Of a DNA stretch of 64,000 nucleotides, positions 37,047 through 45,710 are shown one piece after another. Made by a program: the position numbers and the translations under genes. The notes below the pieces were generated by a model. That model searched no databases. It was given only the letters and a program-made list of their open reading frames with translations, and had not been told where the DNA came from. Source of the DNA: Methylocapsa acidiphila B2 (lineage in GTDB: Bacteria; Pseudomonadota; Alphaproteobacteria; Rhizobiales; Beijerinckiaceae); contig NZ_KE386496.1 in the NCBI RefSeq assembly GCF_000427445.1, forward strand, positions 1,426,001-1,490,000, read 5' to 3'. Numbering within the stretch: the first letter of the stretch is position 1; each line of letters opens with the position of its first letter.

Positions 37047-37913
37047 CTAGAGCCGATCCAAGAAGAATGAATTCATGAGCAATGGCTTGGCTTGGTCAGG
37101 CGTTTGAGCAGGAGGCGGATCATAGCGAGGCGGACGAAGGCTACGACGGTTCCTGCATAGCGTTCGAAGTCTCGCATCAGGCGGCGGTTTTGGCTGATCC
37201 AGGCGAAGGTCCGCTCGACGACCCATCGCTTCGGCAAGACGACGAAGCGGTGAAGATCGGAGCGCTTGACGATCTCGATCTTCCAGCATCCTGTAGCGGC
37301 AATTGTCTTCGCCATTTTCGGTCCCTGGTATCCGGCGTCGGCGAAGATCCGCTCGATAAAGGGAAAGCGCCGCCGCGCTCGGCTCAGCAAGTCGCGCGCG
37401 CCGTCGCGGTCCTGAATGTTGGCCGGCAGAACGCTCACGCCGAGGAGCAGACCGAAAGTGTCGACGAGGATATGGCGTTTGCGCCCCGTGACCTTCTTGC
37501 CCGCATCGAAGCCCTGAGGCGCAAGCGACAAGCCCCCTTTTGCGCCGCCTTGGCGCTCTGGGGGTCGATGATTGCGGCGCTTGGGCTTGCTTCTCGCCCA
37601 GCCGCCTCTCGAACCGCGACATAGAGCGCCTCGTGGATGCGCTCCAATACGCCGTCCCAATCCCACAGCTGAAAATAGAAGTGCCCGTGCTCTTGGGCGG
37701 CAGATCTTTTGGCAAGGCCTGCCATTGGCAGCCGGTCGCCAGCACATAGAAAATCGCGTTGAGGACCTCACGCCCGTCGATCGACCGCCTCCGTCCGCCA
37801 CGCCGCGCCGGTGGAATGAGCGGAGCGACCAGCGTCCACTCGGCGTCGCCCAGGTCGCTCGGATAACGAAGGCCGCGGCGGTCAGCGGCAAGACGATGTT
37901 CTGGCTTCCACAT
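37047..37913 (-). pseudogene. IS5-family (IS427/IS1031-like) transposase, frame-broken
   Basis: N-terminal part [20 protein letters not shown], then [22 protein letters not shown] in one frame. The middle ([36 protein letters not shown]) is in a second frame. The C-terminal catalytic part ([60 protein letters not shown]) is in a third. IS427-group elements can use one programmed shift, but two breaks argue for decay. It separates the BY-kinase operon from the polymerase gene. Confidence 0.82.
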
Positions 37914-37996
37914 GCCGCGCTCCCTTGCGAATCATGACATTCGCAACCGAATCACAACCGAATCATCCGACTCAAGAAGTTCTCGGATCGGCTCTT
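37050..37996. mobile_element. IS5-family insertion element with both terminal repeats
   Basis: Left end GAGCCGATCCAAGAAGAA near 37051 and right end AAGTTCTCGGATCGGCTC near 37978-37995 are imperfect inverted repeats sharing GAGCCGATCC at the tips. Size about 945 bp, normal for the group. Flanking bases are TA-like on both sides (CCTA / TTAG), consistent with the short TA-type target duplication of IS427/IS1031 relatives. A truncated relative lies at 27896-28600. Confidence 0.75.
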
Positions 37997-38184
37997 AGGC
38001 CAGAACATATCGATCACCCCTGGCAGGTTCGGCGATTAGACTGGCTCATTCCAAGGGATTTGAGAACCCGACCAAAGAGACAAATCAAGTCATCGAAGAT
38101 GGAAAGAGCTCCTGACGGAATGCTTAAGGTTAAATTTTGTATAAGCATTCTCGTTGGCGCAACCATTTTTTCAAATCTAAACTC

Positions 38185-39660
38185 TCAAAGTGATGGTTTG
38201 ATCTTGCCACCAATTTGATCTGTGGAGGTTCGAAACGATTGCCCCAACCCGGCGCCTACGACCGCGAATGCGACGATCGCGTAGCCTGATACCTGCAAGC
38301 TGAAGTCCACGATCGAATGCAACAGGCCGATGAACGAAACGGAGAGCGCCGCCAAGGGAACAACGGCATCGCGGCGGCGTCTTCGGGCACCGCGGATCAG
38401 AAGCGTCAGAATCAGGATCCAACCGAGCCCTATCACAGCGGTGAGCGGGATTCCGAGCTCGGCGGCGAGTTCGAGTGGCGTGCTATGGGCGCGGTTCCAT
38501 ACGCCAAAGAGGGAAATTTCAGCGCTTCGGTAAGTCGGAAAACTCCAGGCGAAGGTTCCAAGACCAGTGCCGAACCACGGATGTTCGGCGATCATTTGCA
38601 AGGTCGAGCGATAGCCGTCGAGGCGGCCTTCATCAGCAAGGCTTTGCAAATCGAAACGCTGGCTAACTGATCCTCCCAGGAACTGCACCAAGACGAGCGC
38701 GACGCCGGCGGCGCCGGTCGCCAGCAACGCCAAGCCGCTTCGTTTGGGCAAGTCGCGGCGAAAGAATAAAGTGAAAGCTGCGACAAGGGCGAACATGGAC
38801 GCCATCACCCCGGCGCGCGACGCTGTCATCAGGAGAGCCATGAAGCAGATGAAGAACGCCAAAAATGCGAACGCCGCATTTCTGCGCAATTTGGACAGGG
38901 AATGTTGCGAAAAATCCCTGAACTGCAGCGGTCCTGCGGGCAGCCGCTCCCGGATGCGTTCCGAGAGAACCAGCAACCAGATGGCCGCGCAGGATCCGAA
39001 ATAGGTAGCCGCCGTGTTTCTGTTGATGAACGTCCCCGTGACGCTGCCGTCATAGGTTCCCTTCTCGCGCCAGAGGATCATTGTGGGCTCAACCAAATTG
39101 CTGATGATCCCATAGCAGGCGTATCCAACGCCGGACCACCCCACGACGAGCAATAGCTGACGGGCCCGAGAGCGGTCCGACCCGACGACTACGCCAAGCG
39201 TCAGAGCCAGAATCGCCGCCAATGTGGGGCCCAAACTGTAAAATGGCTCGCATTTGGCAATGGAGACGGAGGAAATGAGCCCGTCACCTAGCAAGCCCGA
39301 CGCCTCCGCCCAAAGCGGATGCGGCTTGGCGATCAAGGGCTTGTCTGACAGCTGTTCGTGCAGGACGAAGGCGTAGCAAGCGACGATAAGCCCTACACCC
39401 AAAAGCAGGGCCTGTTGGGGCTTGCCAAGTTCACGCACGGACGCCGAAACAACGGCAATTCCAAGAAGAATGCACCAAATCGCGACCGTCGTCGCATCGC
39501 GTGATCCAAAAGGCAATGGGGCGGCCGCGGCCGTGATAAATAACAGATAAACCGCGATCCGGTTTGCGCCGCTGGCGGCCGCGGTTTCCGCTCCCGCTGG
39601 CGTCGAGATGACTGGTTCGGCGTGCGGCGCATCAGCTGAGGCCAAGCCTAGTTCTCCCAT
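38185..39660 (-). CDS. O-antigen ligase / polymerase family membrane protein
   Basis: 491 residues with about ten to twelve hydrophobic segments (RIAVYLLFITAAAAPLPFGS, FAFLAFFICFMALLMTASRA, VPLAALSVSFIGLLHSIVDF). The Wzy_C/O-antigen ligase signature is HPWFGTGLGTFAWSFPTYRS with the large periplasmic loop before it. Either polymerises repeat units (Wzy) or ligates glycan. Since this locus also has a second Wzy-like protein at 55928-57304, the two may belong to different polysaccharides or have split roles. Ends directly beside the IS5 element. Confidence 0.88.
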   Translation of the reverse strand: MGELGLASADAPHAEPVISTPAGAETAAASGANRIAVYLLFITAAAAPLPFGSRDATTVAIWCILLGIAVVSASVRELGKPQQALLLGVGLIVACYAFVLHEQLSDKPLIAKPHPLWAEASGLLGDGLISSVSIAKCEPFYSLGPTLAAILALTLGVVVGSDRSRARQLLLVVGWSGVGYACYGIISNLVEPTMILWREKGTYDGSVTGTFINRNTAATYFGSCAAIWLLVLSERIRERLPAGPLQFRDFSQHSLSKLRRNAAFAFLAFFICFMALLMTASRAGVMASMFALVAAFTLFFRRDLPKRSGLALLATGAAGVALVLVQFLGGSVSQRFDLQSLADEGRLDGYRSTLQMIAEHPWFGTGLGTFAWSFPTYRSAEISLFGVWNRAHSTPLELAAELGIPLTAVIGLGWILILTLLIRGARRRRRDAVVPLAALSVSFIGLLHSIVDFSLQVSGYAIVAFAVVGAGLGQSFRTSTDQIGGKIKPSL

Positions 39661-39912
39661 TCAAACTCTAGGCTGCGTTTTGCCTCGGCAACGAATACAG
39701 GATCGTCGGCTTGCAGACAACTGAGCCGCTCGAACAAGATCCCCCAAAATGCAAGAAGGGCGCGATCGATCTCGGCATCCTAGGTCCCATTGACAAATAG
39801 AATTGAACGAAGCCGCTACGCAGTAGAAGCGGCGAGGATTCCGAGCTGAAGGCCCCTGTCCGATAGGATGTGATTGTCACATCAACCCCTCTCAGGACAG
39901 GCGAGCTCCAGA

Positions 39913-39982
39913 TGGGCGAGATAAACCCTCCGCGCCGCCGCATGATCGAGGACATGACGGTCCACGCTTCTGGCCTGGAATT
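39913..39982 (+). pseudogene. N-terminal scrap of an IS91-associated tyrosine recombinase
   Basis: ATG at 39913 opens GEINPPRRRMIEDMTVHASG, which matches from memory the start of the tyrosine recombinase that accompanies IS91-type elements (PLRRRMIEDMT). The match stops after about 23 codons where IS3 sequence begins, so it was cut by that insertion. Short, hence modest confidence. Confidence 0.4.
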
Positions 39983-39984
39983 GA

Positions 39985-41204
39985 AAAGCCGCCCGCGAGC
40001 CAGCGAGGCTCGCGGACTGATGCGGCGCTGAAGGCGAAAATCGCCCTGGAGGCGATGCGGGAGCACGCGACGACGGCGATTTAGCCCAGCGGTACGAGGT
40101 CCACCCGAACCAGATTTATGCTTGGAAGAAGCAGCTTCCGGAGAAAGCGGCGCGGGCGTTCGACTCGAGTGTCCGCCCGGACGCGGAGAAGGCGGTGCAA
40201 AAAAGGTCGACGACCTCTACGCGAAGATCGGCCAATTGACGGTGGAGCGCGATTTTTTTGCCACGGAGGTCCGGAATATGAGCACGCCGGACCGTCGAGA
40301 GATGCCCGACCGCAGCGACAAGACGCTGTCGATCCGCCGACAACGCGCTTTGACCGAGGTGGCGCACTCTTGCGATTATCGGCCCGAGAAGCCCGCCAAC
40401 GACACCGATCTCAACCTGATGCGGCACCTCGACGAGTTGTTCAACGCGCGGCCCTTTCTCGGCTCGCGTCGGATGACGGAGATGCTGCGAGCCCAAGGCG
40501 AGACCATCAACCGCAAGCGCTTCCAGCAGCTCATGCGCAAAATGGAAATCGCGGCGCCAGGCGCGAACCCGAATACGAACAAGCCAGCGCTGGGCCACAA
40601 GACTTTCCTTTATTTCCTGCGCAATCTGAAAATCGAGCAGCCCAACCGCGTTTGGGCCGCTGATATCACGTATCTCCCCATCGCGCGCAGATTCCTCTAT
40701 CTCGTCGCGATCATCGATTGGGTGAGCAGCGCGGATTTAGCGCGACACATCTCCAACACGAAAAGCAAGTCGTTCTGCCTCGCCGCGCTCGAGGACGTCT
40801 TGGCGCGATTCGGCAAACCGAAGATTTTCAACACGAAACAAAGCTCGCGGTTCACCTCGGCCGTTTTTGCCGGCGCACCGACGGTGGCCGGGATCAAGAT
40901 CTCCGTGGACGGTCGAGGCCGATCGATGGACAACGTCTTCATCGAGCGCCTGCAGCGGTCCCTGAAGTATGAAGACATCTATCTCAAGAACTATGCCGAT
41001 GGCCGAGACGCAAAAATCGGCATCTTTTCGTGGATGGAATTCAACAACAGCCGACGCCTTCATCAGGCGCTTAGCTATCGTACCCCAGTGTCAGTTTGGC
41101 TTGAACGAACGGCGACCGCAAAGGATGTGGATATGACAAACAACGCTGCCGCATTAACTACATGCCGACAGCAACAGCAGAAGACAAAACCGCTGGCGGC
41201 ATAA
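39985..41204 (+). pseudogene. IS3-family element: broken orfA and catalytically altered orfB
   Basis: OrfA pieces: [19 protein letters not shown] in one frame, stop, then [20 protein letters not shown] in another, so orfA is shifted near 40078. The frame then reaches a slippery A6G, and -1 reading enters orf[21 protein letters not shown] to RTPVSVWLERTATAK, TAA at 41202. OrfB keeps the first catalytic Asp (WAADITYLPI) and the Glu (FIERLQRSLKYEDIYL), but the second Asp is Lys (FNTKQSSRFTS; family FNTDQGSQFTS). The element should be unable to transpose on its own. Confidence 0.82.
40199..40205 (+). promoter_or_regulatory. Programmed -1 frameshift slippery site (A6G) of the IS3 element
   Basis: AAAAAAG lies exactly where the orfA frame (GTG CAA AAA AGG) must slip back one base to enter orfB (GCA AAA AAG GTC). 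This is the standard IS3-family device for making the OrfAB fusion transposase. It survives although both partners are damaged. Confidence 0.75.
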
Positions 41205-41370
41205 CAGACAGGAACAGGAGCAGTCGGGCTTCCAACTAAGAAACCGGTTCAAGCGGTCCCGCTGCACGAGTCCATTTCAATCCGCACGCCGGCATAGCGT
41301 GCACAGCCTCGGAAAACTCCAAGGGGTCGACTTAACCCTTTAGCCATCCCGCGCCACCCGGAGCGAGCAA

Positions 41371-42768
41371 TTACCAAACAGTTATCCGAACAAAATATAC
41401 TTGATGAGCATTAGGCTCCCACGAGCCCGTTTCGCTTCCCGTAAACACGCCTATGATACCGTACTTCGATGACACAACACGCGGTCCGCTAATAAACGAG
41501 TTTCCCGCGAAGGACTGAACACTGGACGCAATCGTACTCCAACTTGCGCCCGCATCGCTACTCTTAAGTACAATAAGCGGAGCCGCCAATGTCCCTCTCG
41601 CCGCTCCCGAAGATGGCTTTGAGGTGTCGAGCGTAACAACATATAGATTACCCGCGTTGTCGTGCGTTATGATACCATCGTTGCCGAAAGCGACGAACCC
41701 ACCTCCGCCAAATCCGCCCGATTTAGCCGGAGGGCCAAAAACATTCTCTAAACAATGCACGGTCGAAAAAGGCGCGGTCCTGAATGCTTGATATATTTCG
41801 TTTTTCAGGGGGCTGAGTTGGTACATAAAGTGCACGATCCCCCGTGAGGCTGTCATATTGGCCAGCCATGCTGCTTGTTGCCCAAGATATTTCTCGGGTA
41901 CGATATTGGGGGCAAGCCCACCTGTATCGGAAACAACCGGTAATGTAAAAGCCGTTCCATCTGGATGCTTCCATGTGGCCGCTCCATCGTCAGAATATAT
42001 AAAATGAATGCTGTAATAAACCGGTGTTGAGCAATGCCACTCGTGAGGGGTGCCTCCGCAGTTGCCAAGTGGCGTAGTTGTCCAGGCGACGTACAGCCTT
42101 CCGCCATCCATCGCCATATGAACATATTCAGCTTCGGCTAGTTGGCCGGTCTTGAAGAAATTATATCGGGAAGTTACGTCACCGCCTTTTGCCAACACAA
42201 GAAACGGAGAATCCTGCCCAAACCCGAGATAATAGAATTGATTGCGTTGTACGTCATAAAGCGCCGTGTATTTTCCGGCAGATTCGTGGGCATACTCGGA
42301 AACCTTTGGTCGTCTGTAGTTGTCAATATTACTAAAAACGTACATCAAAAGATTTGTGCTGTGCAGGTCGGTGCCCCGTGGCGAATAATATCCGTCGAAC
42401 AGATAAATATTATCCCCTTCGTCGGTTTCTATCTCCGGGGCCTTTCCAAAGCGAAACGGCCCGGTAAAGACAGTCGTGAAGGTTCGACCACCATCTGTGC
42501 TCCGCTTCAATACCCATTGAAAGACGTTGGACCAGTTCATATTTAAGGTACCGGGCTTCTCGTGTGCGAGGTAGACGACGAAGATGCCATTGTTGTTCGC
42601 CGCAACATGGGGAGTTTGGCTGCCGAAGGTTGCGTAGTTCGGCACGTTGTCGTCAAGCTTGGTAACTTGGATGGAGCCGGGCAAAGCTGGCTCCGCATAG
42701 ACAGGCGAACGGCAGAGGCACAGTGTTGACAAGAAAAACGCAACGAGACGCGGAACGTGTGTCACCAT
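41371..42768 (-). CDS. Secreted BNR-repeat / sialidase-fold protein
   Basis: 465 residues with signal peptide MVTHVPRLVAFFLSTLCLCR to SPVYAEP. Repeated Asp-box-like turns mark a six-bladed propeller: STDGGRTFTTVF, SDDGAATWKHP, SSDAGASWSTIAS. Catalytic Arg triads of true sialidases are not evident, so glycan binding or another hydrolase activity is possible. Lower GC than the core genes and location in a polysaccharide locus suggest a secreted glycan-acting protein acquired with the island. Start ATG 42768 is preferred over 42789 because it begins the signal peptide. Confidence 0.8.
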   Translation of the reverse strand: MVTHVPRLVAFFLSTLCLCRSPVYAEPALPGSIQVTKLDDNVPNYATFGSQTPHVAANNNGIFVVYLAHEKPGTLNMNWSNVFQWVLKRSTDGGRTFTTVFTGPFRFGKAPEIETDEGDNIYLFDGYYSPRGTDLHSTNLLMYVFSNIDNYRRPKVSEYAHESAGKYTALYDVQRNQFYYLGFGQDSPFLVLAKGGDVTSRYNFFKTGQLAEAEYVHMAMDGGRLYVAWTTTPLGNCGGTPHEWHCSTPVYYSIHFIYSDDGAATWKHPDGTAFTLPVVSDTGGLAPNIVPEKYLGQQAAWLANMTASRGIVHFMYQLSPLKNEIYQAFRTAPFSTVHCLENVFGPPAKSGGFGGGGFVAFGNDGIITHDNAGNLYVVTLDTSKPSSGAARGTLAAPLIVLKSSDAGASWSTIASSVQSFAGNSFISGPRVVSSKYGIIGVFTGSETGSWEPNAHQVYFVRITVW

Positions 42769-42774
42769 GATCTC

Positions 42775-42970
42775 GCCCCAAAAGAACACAACGACTGAGA
42801 CAGGCTCGGCACTCGTCGCGCTCCCGCTTGAGCGGGGTTCTTGCGAATGCGTGACGCGTCGTCCTCGAGGCTCACGTCACGTACGTAATGGCTGCCGTTC
42901 TCAATGTGCCAATTCATTCGTTCCGGCGCTCCGACGCTTGCCCGCCGGCCGAAGAAACCCAAAAGTGTCA
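42775..42970 (-). pseudogene. ISAs1-family transposase C-terminal remnant
   Basis: The minus strand reads NWHIENGSHYVRDVSLEDDA then SRIRKNPAQAG, matching from memory the conserved C-terminus of ISAs1 transposases (HW-IEN-LHWVLDV-F-EDASR-R). No other part of the element is present, and the left end of the IS21 copy starts about 15 bp away. It is squeezed between the sialidase-fold gene and IS21. Confidence 0.6.
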
Positions 42971-43096
42971 ATTCGCTTCCCCCGTGTGAATAAGCATGGA
43001 ATAAGGACGCCAGTTTTGGGGTGATTTGCGTCCAATCGGGGCCCCGGAGCTGAGGGTCCACACTGGCCTCCTGGATTTTGGGAGGCCGAGATTGGA

Positions 43097-44596
43097 ATGC
43101 TTGTTGTGGAGACGATCGCCAAAATTCGTCGGGCGTATTTTGTTCAGAAGAAGCCGATCAAGGAGATCTGCCGGGAGCTGCATGTGTCCCGCAAGGTCGT
43201 CCGGAAGGTCATTCGTTCTGAAGCGACCGAGTTCCATTACGAGCGCTCGATGCAGCCGATTCCCAAGATCGGGCCGTGGCGCGAGCGGCTGGATGCCCTG
43301 CTGCTGGAGAACGAAGCGAAACCGGCGCGCGAGCGATTGACGCTTGTTCGGCTGTTCGAAGACCTGCGCGGCTTTGGTTATGACGGCAGCTATGACGCGG
43401 TTCGGCGCTACGCGATAAGCTGGCGCAAGGAGCGCGGCGCGGCGTTGGCGCAAGCCTATGTGCCGCTCGCCTTTGCTCCTGGCGAGGCCTACCAGTTTGA
43501 CTGGGGCCACGAAATCGTCGTGCTGAACGGCGTGACGACGACCGTGAAAGTCGCGCACATGCGGCTCTGCCACAGCCGCATGCTGTTTGCGCGCGCCTAT
43601 CCGCGCGAGACGCAGGAGATGATGTTCGACGCGCATGACCGTGGTTTCGCCTTTTTCAAGGGCGCCTGCGCGCGCGGCATTTACGACAACATGAAAACCG
43701 CGGTGGAGACGATCCTCGTCGGCAAGGACCGACGATACAACCGCCGCTTTCTTCAGATGTGTGGGCATTATCTCGTCGAGGCCGTGGCCTGCACGCCGGC
43801 GTCCGGCTGGGAAAAGGGACAAGTCGAGAACCAGGTCGGCCTGGTGCGCGAGCGCTTTTTCACGCCGCGTCTGCGATTCAAGAGCTACGACGAGTTGAAC
43901 GCCTGGCTTCTCGACAAATGCGTCGCCTACGCCAAGGCCCATCGTCATCCCGAAATTGCCGACAAGACGGTGTGGGAGGCTTTTGAGGAAGAGCGCCCCA
44001 AGCTCACGCCATTGGGCGGTCGCTTTGACGGCTTCCACGCGGTGAGCGCTTCGGTGTCCAAGACCTGCCTGGTGCGCTTCGACAGCAACAAATATTCGGT
44101 CAAGGCGAGCGCCATTGGCCGCCCCGTCGAGATCCACGCTTACGCCGACCGCATCGTCATCCGTCAGGATGGACTCGTGGTCGGCGAACACCGCCGCCGC
44201 TTTGGCCGCGAAGAGACGGCCTACGATCCTTGGCATTACGTGCCGGTTCTGGCGAAGAAGCCCGGCGCCTTGAGGAACGGCGCGCCGTTCAAGGATTGGG
44301 TTTTGCCCGCCGCGATGGAGAAAATCCGGCGCAAGCTCACAGGCTCCGCCGACGGCGACCGCCAGATGGTGAAAATCCTCGCGGCGGTTATCAACGATGG
44401 TTTGCCGGCGGTCGAGGCCGCCTGCGCCGAGGCTTTGGACCAGGGCGTCCATTCCGCCGACGTCATTCTCAACATTCTGGCGCGCCGCCGCGGTCCTGGT
44501 CCGCCGCTGACCATCGTCACCCCGGACGCCCTGAAGCTCCGGCATGTCCCGCTCGCCGATTGCGCCCGCTACGATCAACTGAGGAATTCAGGCTGA
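43097..44596 (+). CDS. istA: IS21-family transposase IstA
   Basis: 499 residues, full length. N-terminal HTH (VETIAKIRRAYFVQKKPIKE, ICRELHVSRKVVRKVIRSEA) for end binding, then an rve-type DDE core: the first Asp in AYQFDWGHEIVVLNG, the middle region GIYDNMKTAVETILVGKDRR, and the Glu in PASGWEKGQVENQVGLVRER. The C-terminal Mu-like beta-barrel begins near SKTCLVRFDSNKYSVKA. Appears intact. Stop TGA overlaps the istB ATG by one base, as is usual for coupled translation. Confidence 0.93.
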   Translation: MLVVETIAKIRRAYFVQKKPIKEICRELHVSRKVVRKVIRSEATEFHYERSMQPIPKIGPWRERLDALLLENEAKPARERLTLVRLFEDLRGFGYDGSYDAVRRYAISWRKERGAALAQAYVPLAFAPGEAYQFDWGHEIVVLNGVTTTVKVAHMRLCHSRMLFARAYPRETQEMMFDAHDRGFAFFKGACARGIYDNMKTAVETILVGKDRRYNRRFLQMCGHYLVEAVACTPASGWEKGQVENQVGLVRERFFTPRLRFKSYDELNAWLLDKCVAYAKAHRHPEIADKTVWEAFEEERPKLTPLGGRFDGFHAVSASVSKTCLVRFDSNKYSVKASAIGRPVEIHAYADRIVIRQDGLVVGEHRRRFGREETAYDPWHYVPVLAKKPGALRNGAPFKDWVLPAAMEKIRRKLTGSADGDRQMVKILAAVINDGLPAVEAACAEALDQGVHSADVILNILARRRGPGPPLTIVTPDALKLRHVPLADCARYDQLRNSG

Positions 44597-45334
44597 TGAT
44601 GGAACGCACGCAAATCTTCGACCTCATGGGAGAACTCAAGCTGTTCGGCATGAGGAGCGCCTACGATGAAGTGATGAAGTGATGTCGACCGGCATCAAGC
44701 GGCAGCATGAGCCGCCACAGATTGTCGGCGATCTACTCAAGGCCGAAATCGCCGAAAAACAAGCGCGCTCCATCAAATATCAGATGACCATCGCCAAACT
44801 TCCTTTGGCGAAGGACATCGACGACTTCGAGTTTGACGGGGCGACCGTCAACGAAACCCTGGCGCGCGATCTCGCCGGCGGCGGCTTCGTGGCGCAGCAG
44901 CGCAACATCGTTCTCGTCGGCGGCACGGGAACCGGCAAGACCCATCTCGCCATCGCCATCGCGCGCAGCTGCATCCGCTCCGGCTTGCGTGGGCGCTTCT
45001 TCAATGTCGTCGATCTCGTCAATCGGCTGGAGTCGGAAACGCGCGCCGGGCGTCAGGGACGCATCGCCGATTACCTCACCCGGATGGACTTCATCGCTCT
45101 CGACGAACTCGGCTATCTGCCCTTCGCGCAGGCCGGCGGGCAATTGCTCTTCCATCTCGTCAGCCGGCTCTATGAACGCACTTCGGCAATCGTCACCACC
45201 AATCTGGCGTTCGGCGAATGGCCAAGCGTCTTTGGCGACGCCAAGATGACGACCGCGCTGCTGGATCGTCTCACCCATCACTGCGACATCGTCAAACCGG
45301 CAACGAAAGCTGGCGCTTCAAAAACCGCGCCTGA
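44596..45334 (+). pseudogene. istB: IS21-family IstB ATPase helper, broken by two frameshifts
   Basis: Opens [26 protein letters not shown], then an 8-bp tandem duplication shifts it to a TGA. The main part continues in another frame: [20 protein letters not shown], Walker [21 protein letters not shown] and Walker [13 protein letters not shown] of the AAA+ domain. Near 45287 one base is missing, so HHCDIV runs on as KPATKAG instead of [13 protein letters not shown], whose codons remain in a third frame up to TGA 45334. Re-initiation at 44679 could give most of the ATPase with an altered tail, but the element is probably crippled. Confidence 0.85.
44665..44680 (+). repeat. 8-bp tandem duplication inside istB
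   Basis: GATGAAGT at 44665-44672 is repeated directly at 44673-44680 and followed by GATG. Removing one copy restores the normal reading [17 protein letters not shown] replication-slippage event that inactivated istB. Confidence 0.85.
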
Positions 45335-45486
45335 CCTTCAAAGCAAAGCCTCTCCCCACCGCGCTCGCCCCGGCTGCGCAACCCCGACCAGCTGCGCCGG
45401 GGCGAGCGCTGTCGTTCCTGCCGCATCAAAGTGCGGTCCCCTTTCCATGCAAATCCGCGGTCCCTATTCGATGCTGTTTGACATCA

Positions 45487-45646
45487 AGACCTCGCGCAGG
45501 TCGACCGAGGTCTTACGCCGCTTCCTCGCCGGGAGGAGCAGGAAAGGCTCGATCCGCTCCCACTCCTCATCGGTCAGATCGATCGGATAACGTTTGGTTT
45601 TCTTCTCGATAGCCGCTATTTCGGCGCGATTCGCTCGGGTCCACAT
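45487..45646 (-). pseudogene. IS5-family transposase N-terminal fragment
   Basis: The minus frame reads [57 protein letters not shown], the start of an IS5-family transposase. It is cut at 45484 by the right end of the IS21 copy. The remainder of the gene is not found on the other side of IS21, so the fragment is a deletion product rather than a simple insertion. Confidence 0.75.
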
Positions 45647-45710
45647 CCCGGTCTTGAATCACGCCGCCCAAGATCCCTCAACCATGCTCAAACGGACTCT
45701 AAGACGTAAA

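Larger units (their letters stand above)
42985..45483. mobile_element. IS21-family insertion sequence with both ends
   Basis: Left end TGTGAATAAGCATGGAATAA at 42985 and, on the opposite strand, right end TGTCAAACAGCATCGAATAG at 45483 are matched terminal repeats of about 27 bp with 7-8 mismatches. Both begin TG as in IS21. Total about 2.5 kb holding istA and a broken istB. No clear target duplication is seen: left flank CCCCCG, right flank TCAAGA, and the two flanks carry remnants of different IS families, so deletions probably occurred. Confidence 0.8.

Noticed and set aside
39872-39888. Palindrome GATGTGA-TTG-TCACATC resembling a CRP/FNR site
   Set aside because: The half-site spacing is 3, not 6 as in CRP or 4 as in FNR, and it lies beside IS debris with no promoter; more likely part of an IS end or chance.
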